Shown in pieces: positions 39,705 through 47,755 of a DNA stretch of 64,000 nt. Each line of letters starts with the position of its first letter. Within the stretch, counting starts at the first letter, position 1. Origin of the DNA: Mycobacterium kubicae (GTDB taxonomy: Bacteria > Actinomycetota > Actinomycetes > Mycobacteriales > Mycobacteriaceae); the NCBI RefSeq assembly GCF_015689175.1, contig NZ_CP065047.1, forward strand, positions 5,890,001 through 5,954,000, given 5' to 3'. The notes beneath the pieces were generated by a model. That model ran no database searches and had not been told where the DNA came from. It saw only the letters and a list, made by a program, of their open reading frames with translations. The position numbers and the translations under genes are program-made.

Positions 39705-41239
39705 GGCGTGTCTACCGACTCGAGTTCGGCGGCTCGCGAGGGGGTGGGTTCGGATGAGACGTAACGGTTCTCGGCGCGGAACAATTCGATCTCGACCTGG
39801 TGCACCTGGCCGGCAGCCGCCACCTCGACTGTCGCCGGACCGGTTTGCCTGATGAGGACGTTGGCGGTTCCTCGGTACGGCTTGTCGGCCTCGCCGACGG
39901 ACACGAGGGTATTCGGGCGAGGCGCGGGGGTAAGCGATCCATCCACCACGCTCACCGTGGTACCTGGGATGGGTTTGGCCTGATCGGTGACAGCGACGTC
40001 AGGCATCCGAACGCTGTTCCAGCGCTGCGGGTTGCGCGTGTGCACGGTGATCCGTTCCCCCGCTGCGGCCATCCGGACGACAATGCGCTTGGCCAGCGCG
40101 TCGTCGGCGGCGATATGCACGCGACTGAACTCACCCGGGTCGTCCAGCGGCAGCAGCAGTCGGTTCCCGGCTTCGACCTTGCCCAGCAACACACCAGACG
40201 GACCGATCGGCAAGACCAGCGGCGGGTGCAACGCACCGCGACGAATCCCCCGCAGCGCCGGCAGCGGACCGCACAGGTTGGCGGCCAACGCCTGCGCCTG
40301 TTCGCCCGGCAATGTCTGCAACATCATGCTGGGCGGTGCCGTCGGGGGCTGCGCGCTGCGTACGGTCACCGTTGCCGTGGCGGTTCCATCGCCGAAAAGC
40401 GTGACGTTCTGCACGATTCCGTCGGCTCGCGCCGACCAGGCCTGCGCCAACGTTTGCGCGGTGATGTCCCTCGGCCGATACCAATACGTGGTCAACCACC
40501 CACTGTGCCCCCGCACCGACCGCCATCGGCGATGTTCCACATCCAGCGCGGATCGCCCCAATCGTCGTTCCATTTCGACGATGTCGGTTGCGGTGGCGAC
40601 CTTGGCCCGGATGCCTTGCTGACGCATGGCTGCGCTGATCCGTTGTGCCACGGCCAAAGTCGCGGTGCCTACCGAGGTACGCCAACGCAACGACTCGGCG
40701 TTGTCGAGTGCTCTGATACGCACGATGAGCCAGGTCTCGCGCTGACCGGCATAGGGCGGCGTGCCGATCAGCGTGTCGTAGACGCGGGGGTAGTCACCGG
40801 TGCTTCGCCGTCGGGCCCCGGCGCTGACGACACTCAGGGAGTCGACGCGCAGTCCCAAGCTTTGCTGCAGCAGTGGCTGCAAACTGGCCACGTCGACGGC
40901 GTTGTCGGTATGCGTTGACATGGAGCCGGTCAGCAGCGTTGGCGCGTGGGGCTTTCCAAGTAGTTGCACGGCAGCAACTGCGACCCCGTCCTGGAAGCGG
41001 ATTCCGCCGCCGGCTCGGTCATTGGCCACCGTCACAGGTTCGTGCCACTGGATCGGTTGGGATCGTCGCCGCCAGAGCGTTAGCCACGACCATACCGGCT
41101 GACCGCGCCACGGCAGCACACCGATGGCCACGCCGATTGCCAATCCAATTGCGGCGCCAGGCAATCCGGCCAGTACCCAGCCGAGCAGGGCGGCAGTGAG
41201 AACACCGATGATGACAGCTAGCCTGCTCGGGGTCGTCAT
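39701..41239 (-). CDS. eccE2: ESX-2 membrane component EccE2
   Basis: EccE2 is the ESX-2 member of the EccE family. The 512-residue protein has two N-terminal transmembrane helices (about 8-45: LAVIIGVLTAALLGWVLAG and AAIGLAIGVAIGVLPW). A soluble domain follows with EccE-type segments (GIRFQDGVAVAAVQLLG; GPSGVLLGKVEAGNRLLLPL). The start ATG 41239 overlaps the mycP2 stop by ATGA, and its stop overlaps eccA2. It is about 25 residues shorter than the tuberculosis protein, as I recall, with no sign of a frameshift. Confidence 0.92.
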   Translation of the reverse strand: MTTPSRLAVIIGVLTAALLGWVLAGLPGAAIGLAIGVAIGVLPWRGQPVWSWLTLWRRRSQPIQWHEPVTVANDRAGGGIRFQDGVAVAAVQLLGKPHAPTLLTGSMSTHTDNAVDVASLQPLLQQSLGLRVDSLSVVSAGARRRSTGDYPRVYDTLIGTPPYAGQRETWLIVRIRALDNAESLRWRTSVGTATLAVAQRISAAMRQQGIRAKVATATDIVEMERRLGRSALDVEHRRWRSVRGHSGWLTTYWYRPRDITAQTLAQAWSARADGIVQNVTLFGDGTATATVTVRSAQPPTAPPSMMLQTLPGEQAQALAANLCGPLPALRGIRRGALHPPLVLPIGPSGVLLGKVEAGNRLLLPLDDPGEFSRVHIAADDALAKRIVVRMAAAGERITVHTRNPQRWNSVRMPDVAVTDQAKPIPGTTVSVVDGSLTPAPRPNTLVSVGEADKPYRGTANVLIRQTGPATVEVAAAGQVHQVEIELFRAENRYVSSEPTPSRAAELESVDTP

Positions 41240-42870
41240 CGCGCTCGCCGGGCTCGGGCGACCAGTGCTGCTGCCGCGACCGCGCTAAGAACTACGCCGG
41301 CGAAGATGAGTGCGGCTGTTCGGGCGCGGTGGTCGGGCGGCGGTGGTGGCGCGGCAGGTCGGATCACCCGGCTGCGGGCGGCAGCTGGAAGCCGTTCTCC
41401 GGCGGGGACGTCGAACGTGAGCGCGGCCACCGGGTCCACGACCCCGTAGCCGACCTGGTTGTCGACGCCGCGTGGCGGGTTGTGTGCCGTCTGCAGGATC
41501 CGGTTGATTATTTGGTGGGCGGACAATCCGGGATATTTGGCGCGGACCAACGCTGCGACGCCGCTGACATAAGCCGCCGAGAAGCTGGTACCCCAGATCG
41601 GCATGTTCTTGTCGCCGGGGTGAATCGGTGGATAGGCGTTGACGGGTCCGCCGGTGGTCGGTGACAAACCCATGATGCCGACACCGGGGGCCGCCGCAGC
41701 TACCCATGGTCCCGCTAGGCTCTTGTTGATGGGCGCTCCTGTGTTGTCCACCGCGCCGACCGACAGGACGTAATCGGAGAACCAGGAGGGCGATGACACC
41801 GTCTTGACCTGATGCCAGTCGCGAGGGTCGCTGGCGTCCAAGGGATCGAACGACGGGTTCTGAGCACAGCTGTCCTCGCTGTCGTTGCCCGCGGCGGCAA
41901 CGATCACCGCGTCTTTCACGGTGGCGGCATACCACACCGCCGCGCCGAGAGCGCCCTGATCCAGCGGGTCCGCCGCTGAAACGCACGACGTGACACTGAT
42001 ATTGATGACTTTGGCGCCCATGTTGGCGGCGTGCACGACGGCGCTGGCCAGGGTCGCGATGGAACCGGCTTTCTTGCGTACTTCCATGTCGCCGGGTCCG
42101 GGGTTGACTGGTTCGTACGCTCGCGACGACTGGCGGATGGAGATGACGACCGCGTGCGGTGCGACGCCGACGACGCCGTCGGGTGCACCGGGTGGCGGGG
42201 GCGGCACCTCCGGGTTGTCGGGTTGGTCGGGCGCCGGATCGCCGGGTGCGTTGGACGGTTCGTCCGGCGGGGGTGGGGGTGGTGGCGGAGCCGCTTTGGT
42301 CTCGGTGATGGTGACCGGTGTGGGCGGGGGCGGTGGCGCCGGTGGTGGCGGTGGTCCGCCGGGCGGCGGCGGTGCCGAATCGGTCGCGGGCGGCCCCGCC
42401 GGCGGCGGGAACGCCGGGGCGTTCGGCATCGGTGCCGGCATCGGAATTCCCTGCGGCGCAGCGCCGATCACCGAAGCCACGATGGTGCCGTGCGCATCGC
42501 AGTCCATTAACCCGTCACCGCTCATGATGTAGTCCCCACCAGGAACCACACGCAATCTCGGGCTGGGGTTGATGCCGGTGTCGACGACTGCGACCGGCAC
42601 ACCGTTTCCCGTCGAGTACTGCCAGGCCTTGCTGATGTTGAGCATGGTGAACCCGGGCGCGGTGACCGCGACGTTGGGGTTACCCACGGTGATGGTCCGC
42701 GCGCACATGTTGCTTTGCCGCATCGGCTGGTCCGGGCCGGGTTTGCCGTCCGGCGGCACCCTACTGGGATCGACGGTTGGCGGCGGAATGGCCTGTGCGC
42801 CGGGCAGGCTCGCGGGCAGCGCGACGAGCAGGCCGGCCAATGCCACCGAGCAGAGCCGTCGACAACTCAT
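41236..42870 (-). CDS. mycP2: ESX-2 mycosin MycP2
   Basis: MycP2 is the ESX-2 subtilisin-like protease. The 544-residue protein has a signal peptide (LCSVALAGLLVALPASLPGAQA). The triad is in VVDTGINPSPR (Asp), CDAHGTIVAS (His) and WGTSFSAAYVSG (Ser). A C-terminal transmembrane helix (AALIFAGVVLSAVAAAALVA) is followed by RARRAR. A long Pro-rich insertion of about 90 residues (PPPPGGPPPPPAPPPPP, then EVPPPPPGAPDG) follows the catalytic His, as in the tuberculosis MycP2 and unlike MycP1. The stop overlaps eccE2 and the start overlaps the eccD2 stop by ATGA. The active site is complete. Confidence 0.94.
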   Translation of the reverse strand: MSCRRLCSVALAGLLVALPASLPGAQAIPPPTVDPSRVPPDGKPGPDQPMRQSNMCARTITVGNPNVAVTAPGFTMLNISKAWQYSTGNGVPVAVVDTGINPSPRLRVVPGGDYIMSGDGLMDCDAHGTIVASVIGAAPQGIPMPAPMPNAPAFPPPAGPPATDSAPPPPGGPPPPPAPPPPPTPVTITETKAAPPPPPPPPDEPSNAPGDPAPDQPDNPEVPPPPPGAPDGVVGVAPHAVVISIRQSSRAYEPVNPGPGDMEVRKKAGSIATLASAVVHAANMGAKVINISVTSCVSAADPLDQGALGAAVWYAATVKDAVIVAAAGNDSEDSCAQNPSFDPLDASDPRDWHQVKTVSSPSWFSDYVLSVGAVDNTGAPINKSLAGPWVAAAAPGVGIMGLSPTTGGPVNAYPPIHPGDKNMPIWGTSFSAAYVSGVAALVRAKYPGLSAHQIINRILQTAHNPPRGVDNQVGYGVVDPVAALTFDVPAGERLPAAARSRVIRPAAPPPPPDHRARTAALIFAGVVLSAVAAAALVARARRAR

Positions 42871-44354
42871 CTCATCCGCACCCAGGTGAACAGCCCGCCG
42901 ATCCAGGCGGCCAACGGCAGCGCCGCGATGATCGCGACAATCTCAACCCATTCGGCGATCATGCGGACCAAGGGGGTGAACCTGGTAACCGGCACCAGCA
43001 GCGCCGCCAGTAGGCCGGCACCGGCGAAGGCCGCCAACACCACAGCCGCCCACAACACCGCTTGTCCTGATGAGATCGGCGCATGCACAACGTATTTGAC
43101 GACGCCCACACCTGTTGCGGCCGCGGCTCCGCAGACCAGTGCTACGGCTTGACGTTTGTCGGCGAACGCGCGACCGCGGCTGATGAAGATCACCGCGAAC
43201 AGCCCAGCCAGCACCGCTGCGGCCGTACCGCGGTCGCGGCCAGGCATCAGCGTTGCCCATACCGCGGCCGGCAGTGCCAGTCCCGCTCCCACACAGATTC
43301 CGGTCAGGACGCTGTTGGCGCGCACCGCCGCCGCGGCGATCTGCGCCCCGCGGGGGGTGGTGTCGGTGTTCGCCTCCTCCTCGGCAGGGTCACCGTCGGT
43401 AACCGGTGATACGGCGTCAGCAGGCAGACCGGCGCTGCGACGGAACAGGTCGCGACCGGTGATGGATCCGAAATAGGGCGGGCGAATTCGGGCCACCCAC
43501 AACGCGATTGTCGGTGCCATGGTCAGTACCAGCAGCAGAGCGACCAGAGTGCACATGCCGAGCCACTGCGCTGGAATAGGCCACCACATTCGGGCCGCCG
43601 CAACAGCCCCGCCGAGCGCACACACGGTCACCACGGCCGATGCCGCATTGATGTGACGTCGCGTCACGGCGGCCACTGCGCAGGTCAGTACGGCAGCGGC
43701 CAGGGCGGCGATGAAGACGTGCGGGGAGCCGAGCTTTCCCGGCGCACCGGCGCCGAGGGCGGCAGCCAGCAGCGGGATCGCCAACCATCCCAGACCGTCG
43801 ATCATGTCGTCACGGTGCGGCCACCACCGCCACACCGCGAGCGCGCCGCCGGCCGCCAGCAGCCCGGCGCCACCGGACACCATGCTCGGCACCAGGGACT
43901 CGTCGGAAATACGCTGTCGCACAGCTAATCCGAGAACGATGGCGGCGGCCATCGCCAGGATGGACAGCGCCGTATGTGCGGCGGTTTGCACGGTGACCGG
44001 TTCGAACAGCCTCTTACCTACCCTAGCCAGTCCAGTGGACAACGACTCGTACTGGGGCTCGAACGACTCGCCTTCCACCGCAGGCACCAAGACCAGCGTG
44101 GCGCCATCTTCGACGCCGAGTTCGTCGAGCGTTTTGGTTACGTCCAGCCGCACACCGTTGGCCTTGTGTAGTTCGTATCCGACGCCGGACTCCAGCGCGC
44201 CCAGGCCGCGGCGTTTGAGTTCATCGTTGAGCAGCTCGACGACGTTGTCGATGAACACCTCGACGGGCACCGATGCCGGATAGACCTGCGAGATGAGGTG
44301 TTCTCCGCACACGACCGCCACGGCACAACGGGCCGGAAACGAAACTTTCGCCAT
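42867..44354 (-). CDS. eccD2: ESX-2 membrane channel component EccD2
   Basis: EccD2 is the polytopic ESX-2 membrane protein. The 495-residue protein has a ubiquitin-like N-terminal domain (about 5-95; CGEHLISQVYPASVPVEVFI). About eleven transmembrane helices follow from residue 125, for example AAHTALSILAMAAAIVLGLAV and VEIVAIIAALPLAAWIGGLF. I place the start at ATG 44354, which shares one base with the stop of the upstream ATPase gene (TAATG). The open frame extends to 44702, but that part is the other reading frame of that gene. EccD needs EccB and EccC to form a channel; these are absent from this locus. Confidence 0.93.
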   Translation of the reverse strand: MAKVSFPARCAVAVVCGEHLISQVYPASVPVEVFIDNVVELLNDELKRRGLGALESGVGYELHKANGVRLDVTKTLDELGVEDGATLVLVPAVEGESFEPQYESLSTGLARVGKRLFEPVTVQTAAHTALSILAMAAAIVLGLAVRQRISDESLVPSMVSGGAGLLAAGGALAVWRWWPHRDDMIDGLGWLAIPLLAAALGAGAPGKLGSPHVFIAALAAAVLTCAVAAVTRRHINAASAVVTVCALGGAVAAARMWWPIPAQWLGMCTLVALLLVLTMAPTIALWVARIRPPYFGSITGRDLFRRSAGLPADAVSPVTDGDPAEEEANTDTTPRGAQIAAAAVRANSVLTGICVGAGLALPAAVWATLMPGRDRGTAAAVLAGLFAVIFISRGRAFADKRQAVALVCGAAAATGVGVVKYVVHAPISSGQAVLWAAVVLAAFAGAGLLAALLVPVTRFTPLVRMIAEWVEIVAIIAALPLAAWIGGLFTWVRMR

Positions 44355-45352
44355 TAACGAGGCCTGTCGGCATCCGGAATGTACTTGTCGGCCAGGGCGG
44401 CGGTGATCTCGAAGAGGCGAAGGCGCGTCTTCTTTTTCAGCTCGTGGCGGGTATCGATGATCCCGCCCTTCGCGAGATACGGGTCGTAGGGCATGAATTC
44501 GACGGTCGCGCCGGATTGGCCGAACCGCTCGGTGAGGTAGGTCCGCGCGTCGGTGTCGTATTTGTTGCGGCTGTCGTTCAGCACCACCATGCTGCGGGAT
44601 ACCAATTCGTGGTAGCCCATCGACCGCAGCAGGTCGATGGCTCGCGTCACTGGCAGCGAGGTGTCGGCGGTCAGGCCGGACACGAAGACCAGGGTGTCGC
44701 ATGACTCGAGCACTGCCTTCATCACCGGGTGCTCGAGATCGTCCGAGGTGTCGACCACGATGACGGTGTGGGTGCGTCGAAGCCGGGACAACACTCCGCT
44801 GAACATCGACGGCACCAGCGGGCGCGGTTGGTCCGAGGCGCGGTTGCCGGCGAGCACGTCCAGCCCGATGTTGTTCTGTCCCAGGTGCTCTCGGATATCG
44901 GCGTAGCCTTGAACGTCGGTGTCGTTCAGCACAGCCGAGTAGTCGCCGGGCGGTGACTCATCTATCCGACCGGCCAGCGTTCCGAAGCCCGGCGCTGCGT
45001 CGATGGCGACGACGTTGTCGGGTCGACACTCCCGAAAGACCGCACCGATGCAGGCGGTCATGGTGGTCTTGCCGACGCCTCCTTTCCCAGAGACGACACC
45101 GATGACGTACTGGCGGCGGATGTGGCGACGAATGCGCTCCTGCAATTCCCGGTAATGCCGTTCGGCCGGTGACTCGCCCAGGTTGATGGTGCGAAACGAG
45201 GCAGTGTAGAGGAACTTCCGCCAGCCGGAGCCCGGTGGAATCTTGCGTGGCGCCACCATGTCGGAGATGCGCAAGGTGCCCGACACCGAATCGTGCGGCT
45301 GATAGCGCGAAGGGGGCGTTTCTCGATGGTTTGTTCCGGCTTGTTCCAACAC
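44354..45352 (-). CDS. ESX-2 MinD-like ATPase (Rv3888c type)
   Basis: This MinD/SIMIBI-type ATPase of about 332 residues is the ESX-2 counterpart of EspI, without the long Pro-rich N-terminus. The linker SGWRKFLYTASFRTINLGES precedes Walker A (VVSGKGGVGKTTMTACIG, about residue 83) and VAIDAAPGFGTLAGRID. The later VIVVDTSDDLEHPVMK segment matches the switch region. The start is uncertain: GTG 45352 gives a length near that of the orthologue and lies 20 bases after the espG2 stop; ATG 45259 is an alternative. An in-frame extension to 45904 is read in the shadow of espG2. Its stop overlaps the eccD2 start by one base. Confidence 0.87.
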   Translation of the reverse strand: MLEQAGTNHRETPPSRYQPHDSVSGTLRISDMVAPRKIPPGSGWRKFLYTASFRTINLGESPAERHYRELQERIRRHIRRQYVIGVVSGKGGVGKTTMTACIGAVFRECRPDNVVAIDAAPGFGTLAGRIDESPPGDYSAVLNDTDVQGYADIREHLGQNNIGLDVLAGNRASDQPRPLVPSMFSGVLSRLRRTHTVIVVDTSDDLEHPVMKAVLESCDTLVFVSGLTADTSLPVTRAIDLLRSMGYHELVSRSMVVLNDSRNKYDTDARTYLTERFGQSGATVEFMPYDPYLAKGGIIDTRHELKKKTRLRLFEITAALADKYIPDADRPR

Positions 45353-45372
45353 TGGGGACGAATACCTCTCGA

Positions 45373-46206
45373 CTACACAACTTTTCGGTACGAGTGCCAA
45401 TCGTTTTCGGCAGGCAAGCGCCGCATCATCTGGTTGATTGCGGCACAGATGTGGGTCTTTGTGCCCGGCGCGACGATCATCCAGTTCTTGCCTGAGGATT
45501 GAACGCCTTCGGCGACCAGGCGTCCCTCGGGGGTGTCGATGATGGTCACCGCACCACCGTCGATGTACGTGCGGCCGGATTGACCGGTCGCTACACCGGA
45601 TTGGATGGCAACGATCGAGGCTTGAGCCGACTGGGCGGGGTCTGCCGCGAGGGATAGGGTCCGCAGCTGTTCGGGCTCCAGCCGCTGGTCGCTCAAGAAA
45701 GTGGAAACCCCGTCCCGGCTGACGGCCGCGGCGCGCAGGGCGTCGGCCTCCAACGTGACCGGGCGTAAGCGCGCCGGTGTGTTCTGGCCGCATAAGCGGT
45801 CGATCTGCGCGGTCACCACGGTGCTGGCCGCTACCTCCGCGGTGGCCGTCCCCGCCGCGCTGAGGCGGATCAGCTCCTCGTGTCGTTCCAGGGCCACCCA
45901 CCACTGGGCGAATCTGGCCAGCAGCACCCGGGCCGGCTCATCGTCACCCGGGCGGCGGATCTGCATGAACAGTGCCACGTCGCGGCGATGCAACACCGTC
46001 AGCCACTCCACCACCGTGGTGTCGACTGCGTCTGATTCGTCGATTACTCCGGCGGCCCGCAGCTCCGATGTCACGGGATGATGCAGCGCCAGCTGCTTGG
46101 GTTCGACACTGGGCAGCAGCGGTCGCAGCCCCAGTTCGGGTGCCAGAGTCTCTATGCCCGTGAGCACCTGCAGGGCCCACAGCCCGTCGACGGTAGTGGT
46201 TAACAC
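45373..46206 (-). CDS. espG2: ESX-2 chaperone EspG2
   Basis: EspG2 is the PPE-binding chaperone of ESX-2. The 277-residue protein has the EspG pattern: an N-terminal strand/helix (TTTVDGLWALQVLTGIETLA), a central part (VVEWLTVLHRRDVALFMQI) and a C-terminal beta region (GAVTIIDTPEGRLVAEGVQ). I place the start at GTG 46206, with GAGGG about 7 bases upstream. An in-frame extension to 46314 runs through a strong hairpin and is not coding. The PE/PPE genes it should serve (PE36/PPE69 in M. tuberculosis) are missing here, so its client is unclear. Confidence 0.92.
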   Translation of the reverse strand: MLTTTVDGLWALQVLTGIETLAPELGLRPLLPSVEPKQLALHHPVTSELRAAGVIDESDAVDTTVVEWLTVLHRRDVALFMQIRRPGDDEPARVLLARFAQWWVALERHEELIRLSAAGTATAEVAASTVVTAQIDRLCGQNTPARLRPVTLEADALRAAAVSRDGVSTFLSDQRLEPEQLRTLSLAADPAQSAQASIVAIQSGVATGQSGRTYIDGGAVTIIDTPEGRLVAEGVQSSGKNWMIVAPGTKTHICAAINQMMRRLPAENDWHSYRKVV

Positions 46207-46225
46207 GTTGTCCCTCAAACACGGT

Positions 46226-46256
46226 CCCAGGGCGCACTTGTTGGGTGCGCCCTGGG
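46226..46256 (-). terminator. Strong hairpin between esxC and espG2
   Basis: CCCAGGGCGCAC (46226-46237) and GTGCGCCCTGGG (46245-46256) form a perfect 12-bp GC-rich stem with a 7-base loop. On the minus strand it lies 24 bases past the esxC stop and 19 bases before the espG2 start codon. A weakly U-rich stretch follows. It likely reduces read-through from the esx pair or stabilises the esxDC mRNA. The stem is certain; the effect is inferred. Confidence 0.7.
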
Positions 46257-46280
46257 CAGCTGGAGCATTTGCACGATGAC

Positions 46281-46571
46281 TTAGGTGAACAAGGTGCCCA
46301 TCTGCGCGTCGCACGCCTGGGCCATTTCGTCCACGTTGTGGACGGTGTGGGCGTGCCGGCTGACGGTCTGAATAAGGTCCTCGAGGCCACGCAGCATTTG
46401 CTGTTGAGCGTCGAAGAATGCCGTTGCGCCGTGTCCCTGGAAGAAGTCGGCGAGCGCTTGGGTCATGTTCAACACGTCGCCGTGGATTTCCATCAGCTGG
46501 GCCGCCTGAGATCCGACCTCGCCGGCAAAACCGATGACGGCACCGTGGTTGTAGACGATTTGATCTGACAT
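46281..46571 (-). CDS. esxC: ESX-2 WXG100-family protein EsxC
   Basis: EsxC is the EsxA-like small protein of ESX-2 (96 residues). It is a helix-turn-helix protein with N-terminus SDQIVYNHGAVIGFAGEVG. The tryptophan of the WXG turn is replaced: FFQGHGATAFFDAQQQ sits in its place, as in the tuberculosis EsxC. It pairs with EsxD, whose gene ends 53 bases upstream in transcription order. A strong hairpin follows the stop codon. With EccC2 absent from this locus, export would need another EccC ATPase. Confidence 0.93.
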   Translation of the reverse strand: MSDQIVYNHGAVIGFAGEVGSQAAQLMEIHGDVLNMTQALADFFQGHGATAFFDAQQQMLRGLEDLIQTVSRHAHTVHNVDEMAQACDAQMGTLFT

Positions 46572-46624
46572 AACAGTTGTTCCTTACTGCAGAAGTCTGT
46601 TGGGTTATGGAATAGCGACTCGAC

Positions 46625-46951
46625 TCAGACGGACTGGGTGCCGCCGCCGAACACGCCGTTGAGGTTGTGAGAAGCGTCGGCTTCGTGGTTTTCCATCAGA
46701 ACCGCGGCCTGGCCGAGTCCGTGCGCCAGCCGCTGACCGCCTGTCATGATCTGCTGCAGGTCGTGGTGGATCTGCCCCGCCGTGTTGAGCGACGTGGATC
46801 CGGCATCACCGGCCCATCCGGTGGCGCTGATGATGTTCTCGTGGCCACCCAGGTACTGGTTCGCGATTGCGGCGGCCTCTTGTAGCCGCGTTTCTATGCG
46901 TTGCTGGGTGCTTCGCAGCAGTTCCGGAGTAACAACGGTCGCGTTTGCCAT
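46625..46951 (-). CDS. esxD: ESX-2 WXG100-family protein EsxD
   Basis: EsxD is the EsxB-like partner of EsxC (108 residues). The WXG turn is ATGWAGDAGSTSLNTAG, between a helix with the sequence ELLRSTQQRIETRLQEAAAI and another reaching NHEADASHNL. The C-terminus (GVFGGGTQSV) lacks a clear YxxxD signal; HEADASHN occupies that place. ATG 46951 follows a GGGAG ribosome site. It is the first remaining gene of the ESX-2 operon: PPE69, PE36, eccC2 and eccB2, which precede it in M. tuberculosis, are absent. Confidence 0.92.
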   Translation of the reverse strand: MANATVVTPELLRSTQQRIETRLQEAAAIANQYLGGHENIISATGWAGDAGSTSLNTAGQIHHDLQQIMTGGQRLAHGLGQAAVLMENHEADASHNLNGVFGGGTQSV

Positions 46952-47221
46952 TATTTACGTCTCCCTCAATTATTTGCGCTTCCCGAGCCGGGATCTGGCT
47001 TAAGTTAAACGAGCCGTTGCCAGCTGTCACTTCAGTCGTTCCCGGCTGCTGCACTGGGGGCCGAACGGGCTGATTAGTGCACACGAGGATTCTGCACGTG
47101 TCAACCGCGGATGTATGCGAAACGGGGCGAATGCCCACGGTGGAATTCGCGGCGGAGGCCATTGTGATAATGGCCCTTGCATTTACCTACATATGGCGTT
47201 CTCGGCCTAAGTCTCCGGCAT
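46952..47221. other. Intergenic junction where ESX-2 eccB2/eccC2 and PE/PPE genes would lie
   Basis: Only 270 bases separate esxD from the Rv3906c-type gene. In M. tuberculosis about 14 genes (Rv3892c to Rv3905c, including PPE69, PE36, eccC2, eccB2, esxE and esxF) lie between these two. I see no coding remnant, insertion sequence or tRNA here. The part next to esxD (46960-47010) is AT-rich and probably contains its promoter. The junction therefore looks clean, either an old deletion or an ancestral arrangement. Confidence 0.5.
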
Positions 47222-47731
47222 TCACAACGCAGTGGCGCCGTCGGCGGTGCCGTCACCGTCGGTGTCGGTCAGCCGCACGTTCCAGCGCCCGTCGCCGTCG
47301 GTGTCGACGTAACCGCTCGCGCCTTCGTCGCCCGTGCACAGCACCCGATCTGCCAGGCCGTCCCCGTCAGTGTCGATCAGCCGGTCATCGGGTGGGCCGT
47401 GCCCGTCGAAATCGACCAAGGGGCCGCCGGTGTGTTCGACACCGTCCAAGCCGAACCAGCGCAGCTGGCCGGCACGGTCCACGGCCACCGACCACGTTCC
47501 CGCTCCGTCGTCGGTGAAGAAGCTCTCGGGGCGGCCGTCGTTGTCGGCGTCAAGGATCGCGTGGTCAGCGATCCCGTCGCCGTCGACGTCACTTAGCGCG
47601 TCGTCGCGGATGCCGTCGCCGTCGAGGTCCAGCCCGACCGCATCGGGACGGCCGTCACCGTCCAAGTCGAGATCGGGCGGCCGATTCCAGATGTGCGCGA
47701 TGCCGTCGTCGCCGCCCAGGCAGTACTCCAC
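47222..47731 (-). CDS. Aspartate-rich repeat protein with DxDxDG calcium-binding-like motifs (Rv3906c type)
   Basis: This 169-residue, very acidic protein consists of tandem thrombospondin type 3-like or EF-hand-loop-like units, for example DLDLDGDGRPDA, DLDGDGIRDD, DVDGDGIADH and DTDGDGLADR. At least eight D-x-D-x-D-G-x-x-D repeats are visible through the whole chain. Such loops usually bind calcium outside the cell, but no signal peptide is seen, so its location is uncertain. The start is GTG 47731, 24 bases after the pcnA stop. An orthologue of equal length sits beside pcnA in M. tuberculosis. Its function is unknown. Confidence 0.82.
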   Translation of the reverse strand: MEYCLGGDDGIAHIWNRPPDLDLDGDGRPDAVGLDLDGDGIRDDALSDVDGDGIADHAILDADNDGRPESFFTDDGAGTWSVAVDRAGQLRWFGLDGVEHTGGPLVDFDGHGPPDDRLIDTDGDGLADRVLCTGDEGASGYVDTDGDGRWNVRLTDTDGDGTADGATAL

Positions 47732-47755
47732 GATTTCTTGGACGCCGCGGCGGGC

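Noticed and set aside
44355..44702. N-terminal extension of EccD2
   Set aside because: The extension is the other frame of the upstream ATPase gene. ATG 44354 fits the family and the stop-start overlap.
45353..45904. N-terminal extension of the ESX-2 MinD-like ATPase
   Set aside because: It runs antiparallel in phase through espG2 coding sequence and has Arg/Pro-rich shadow composition.
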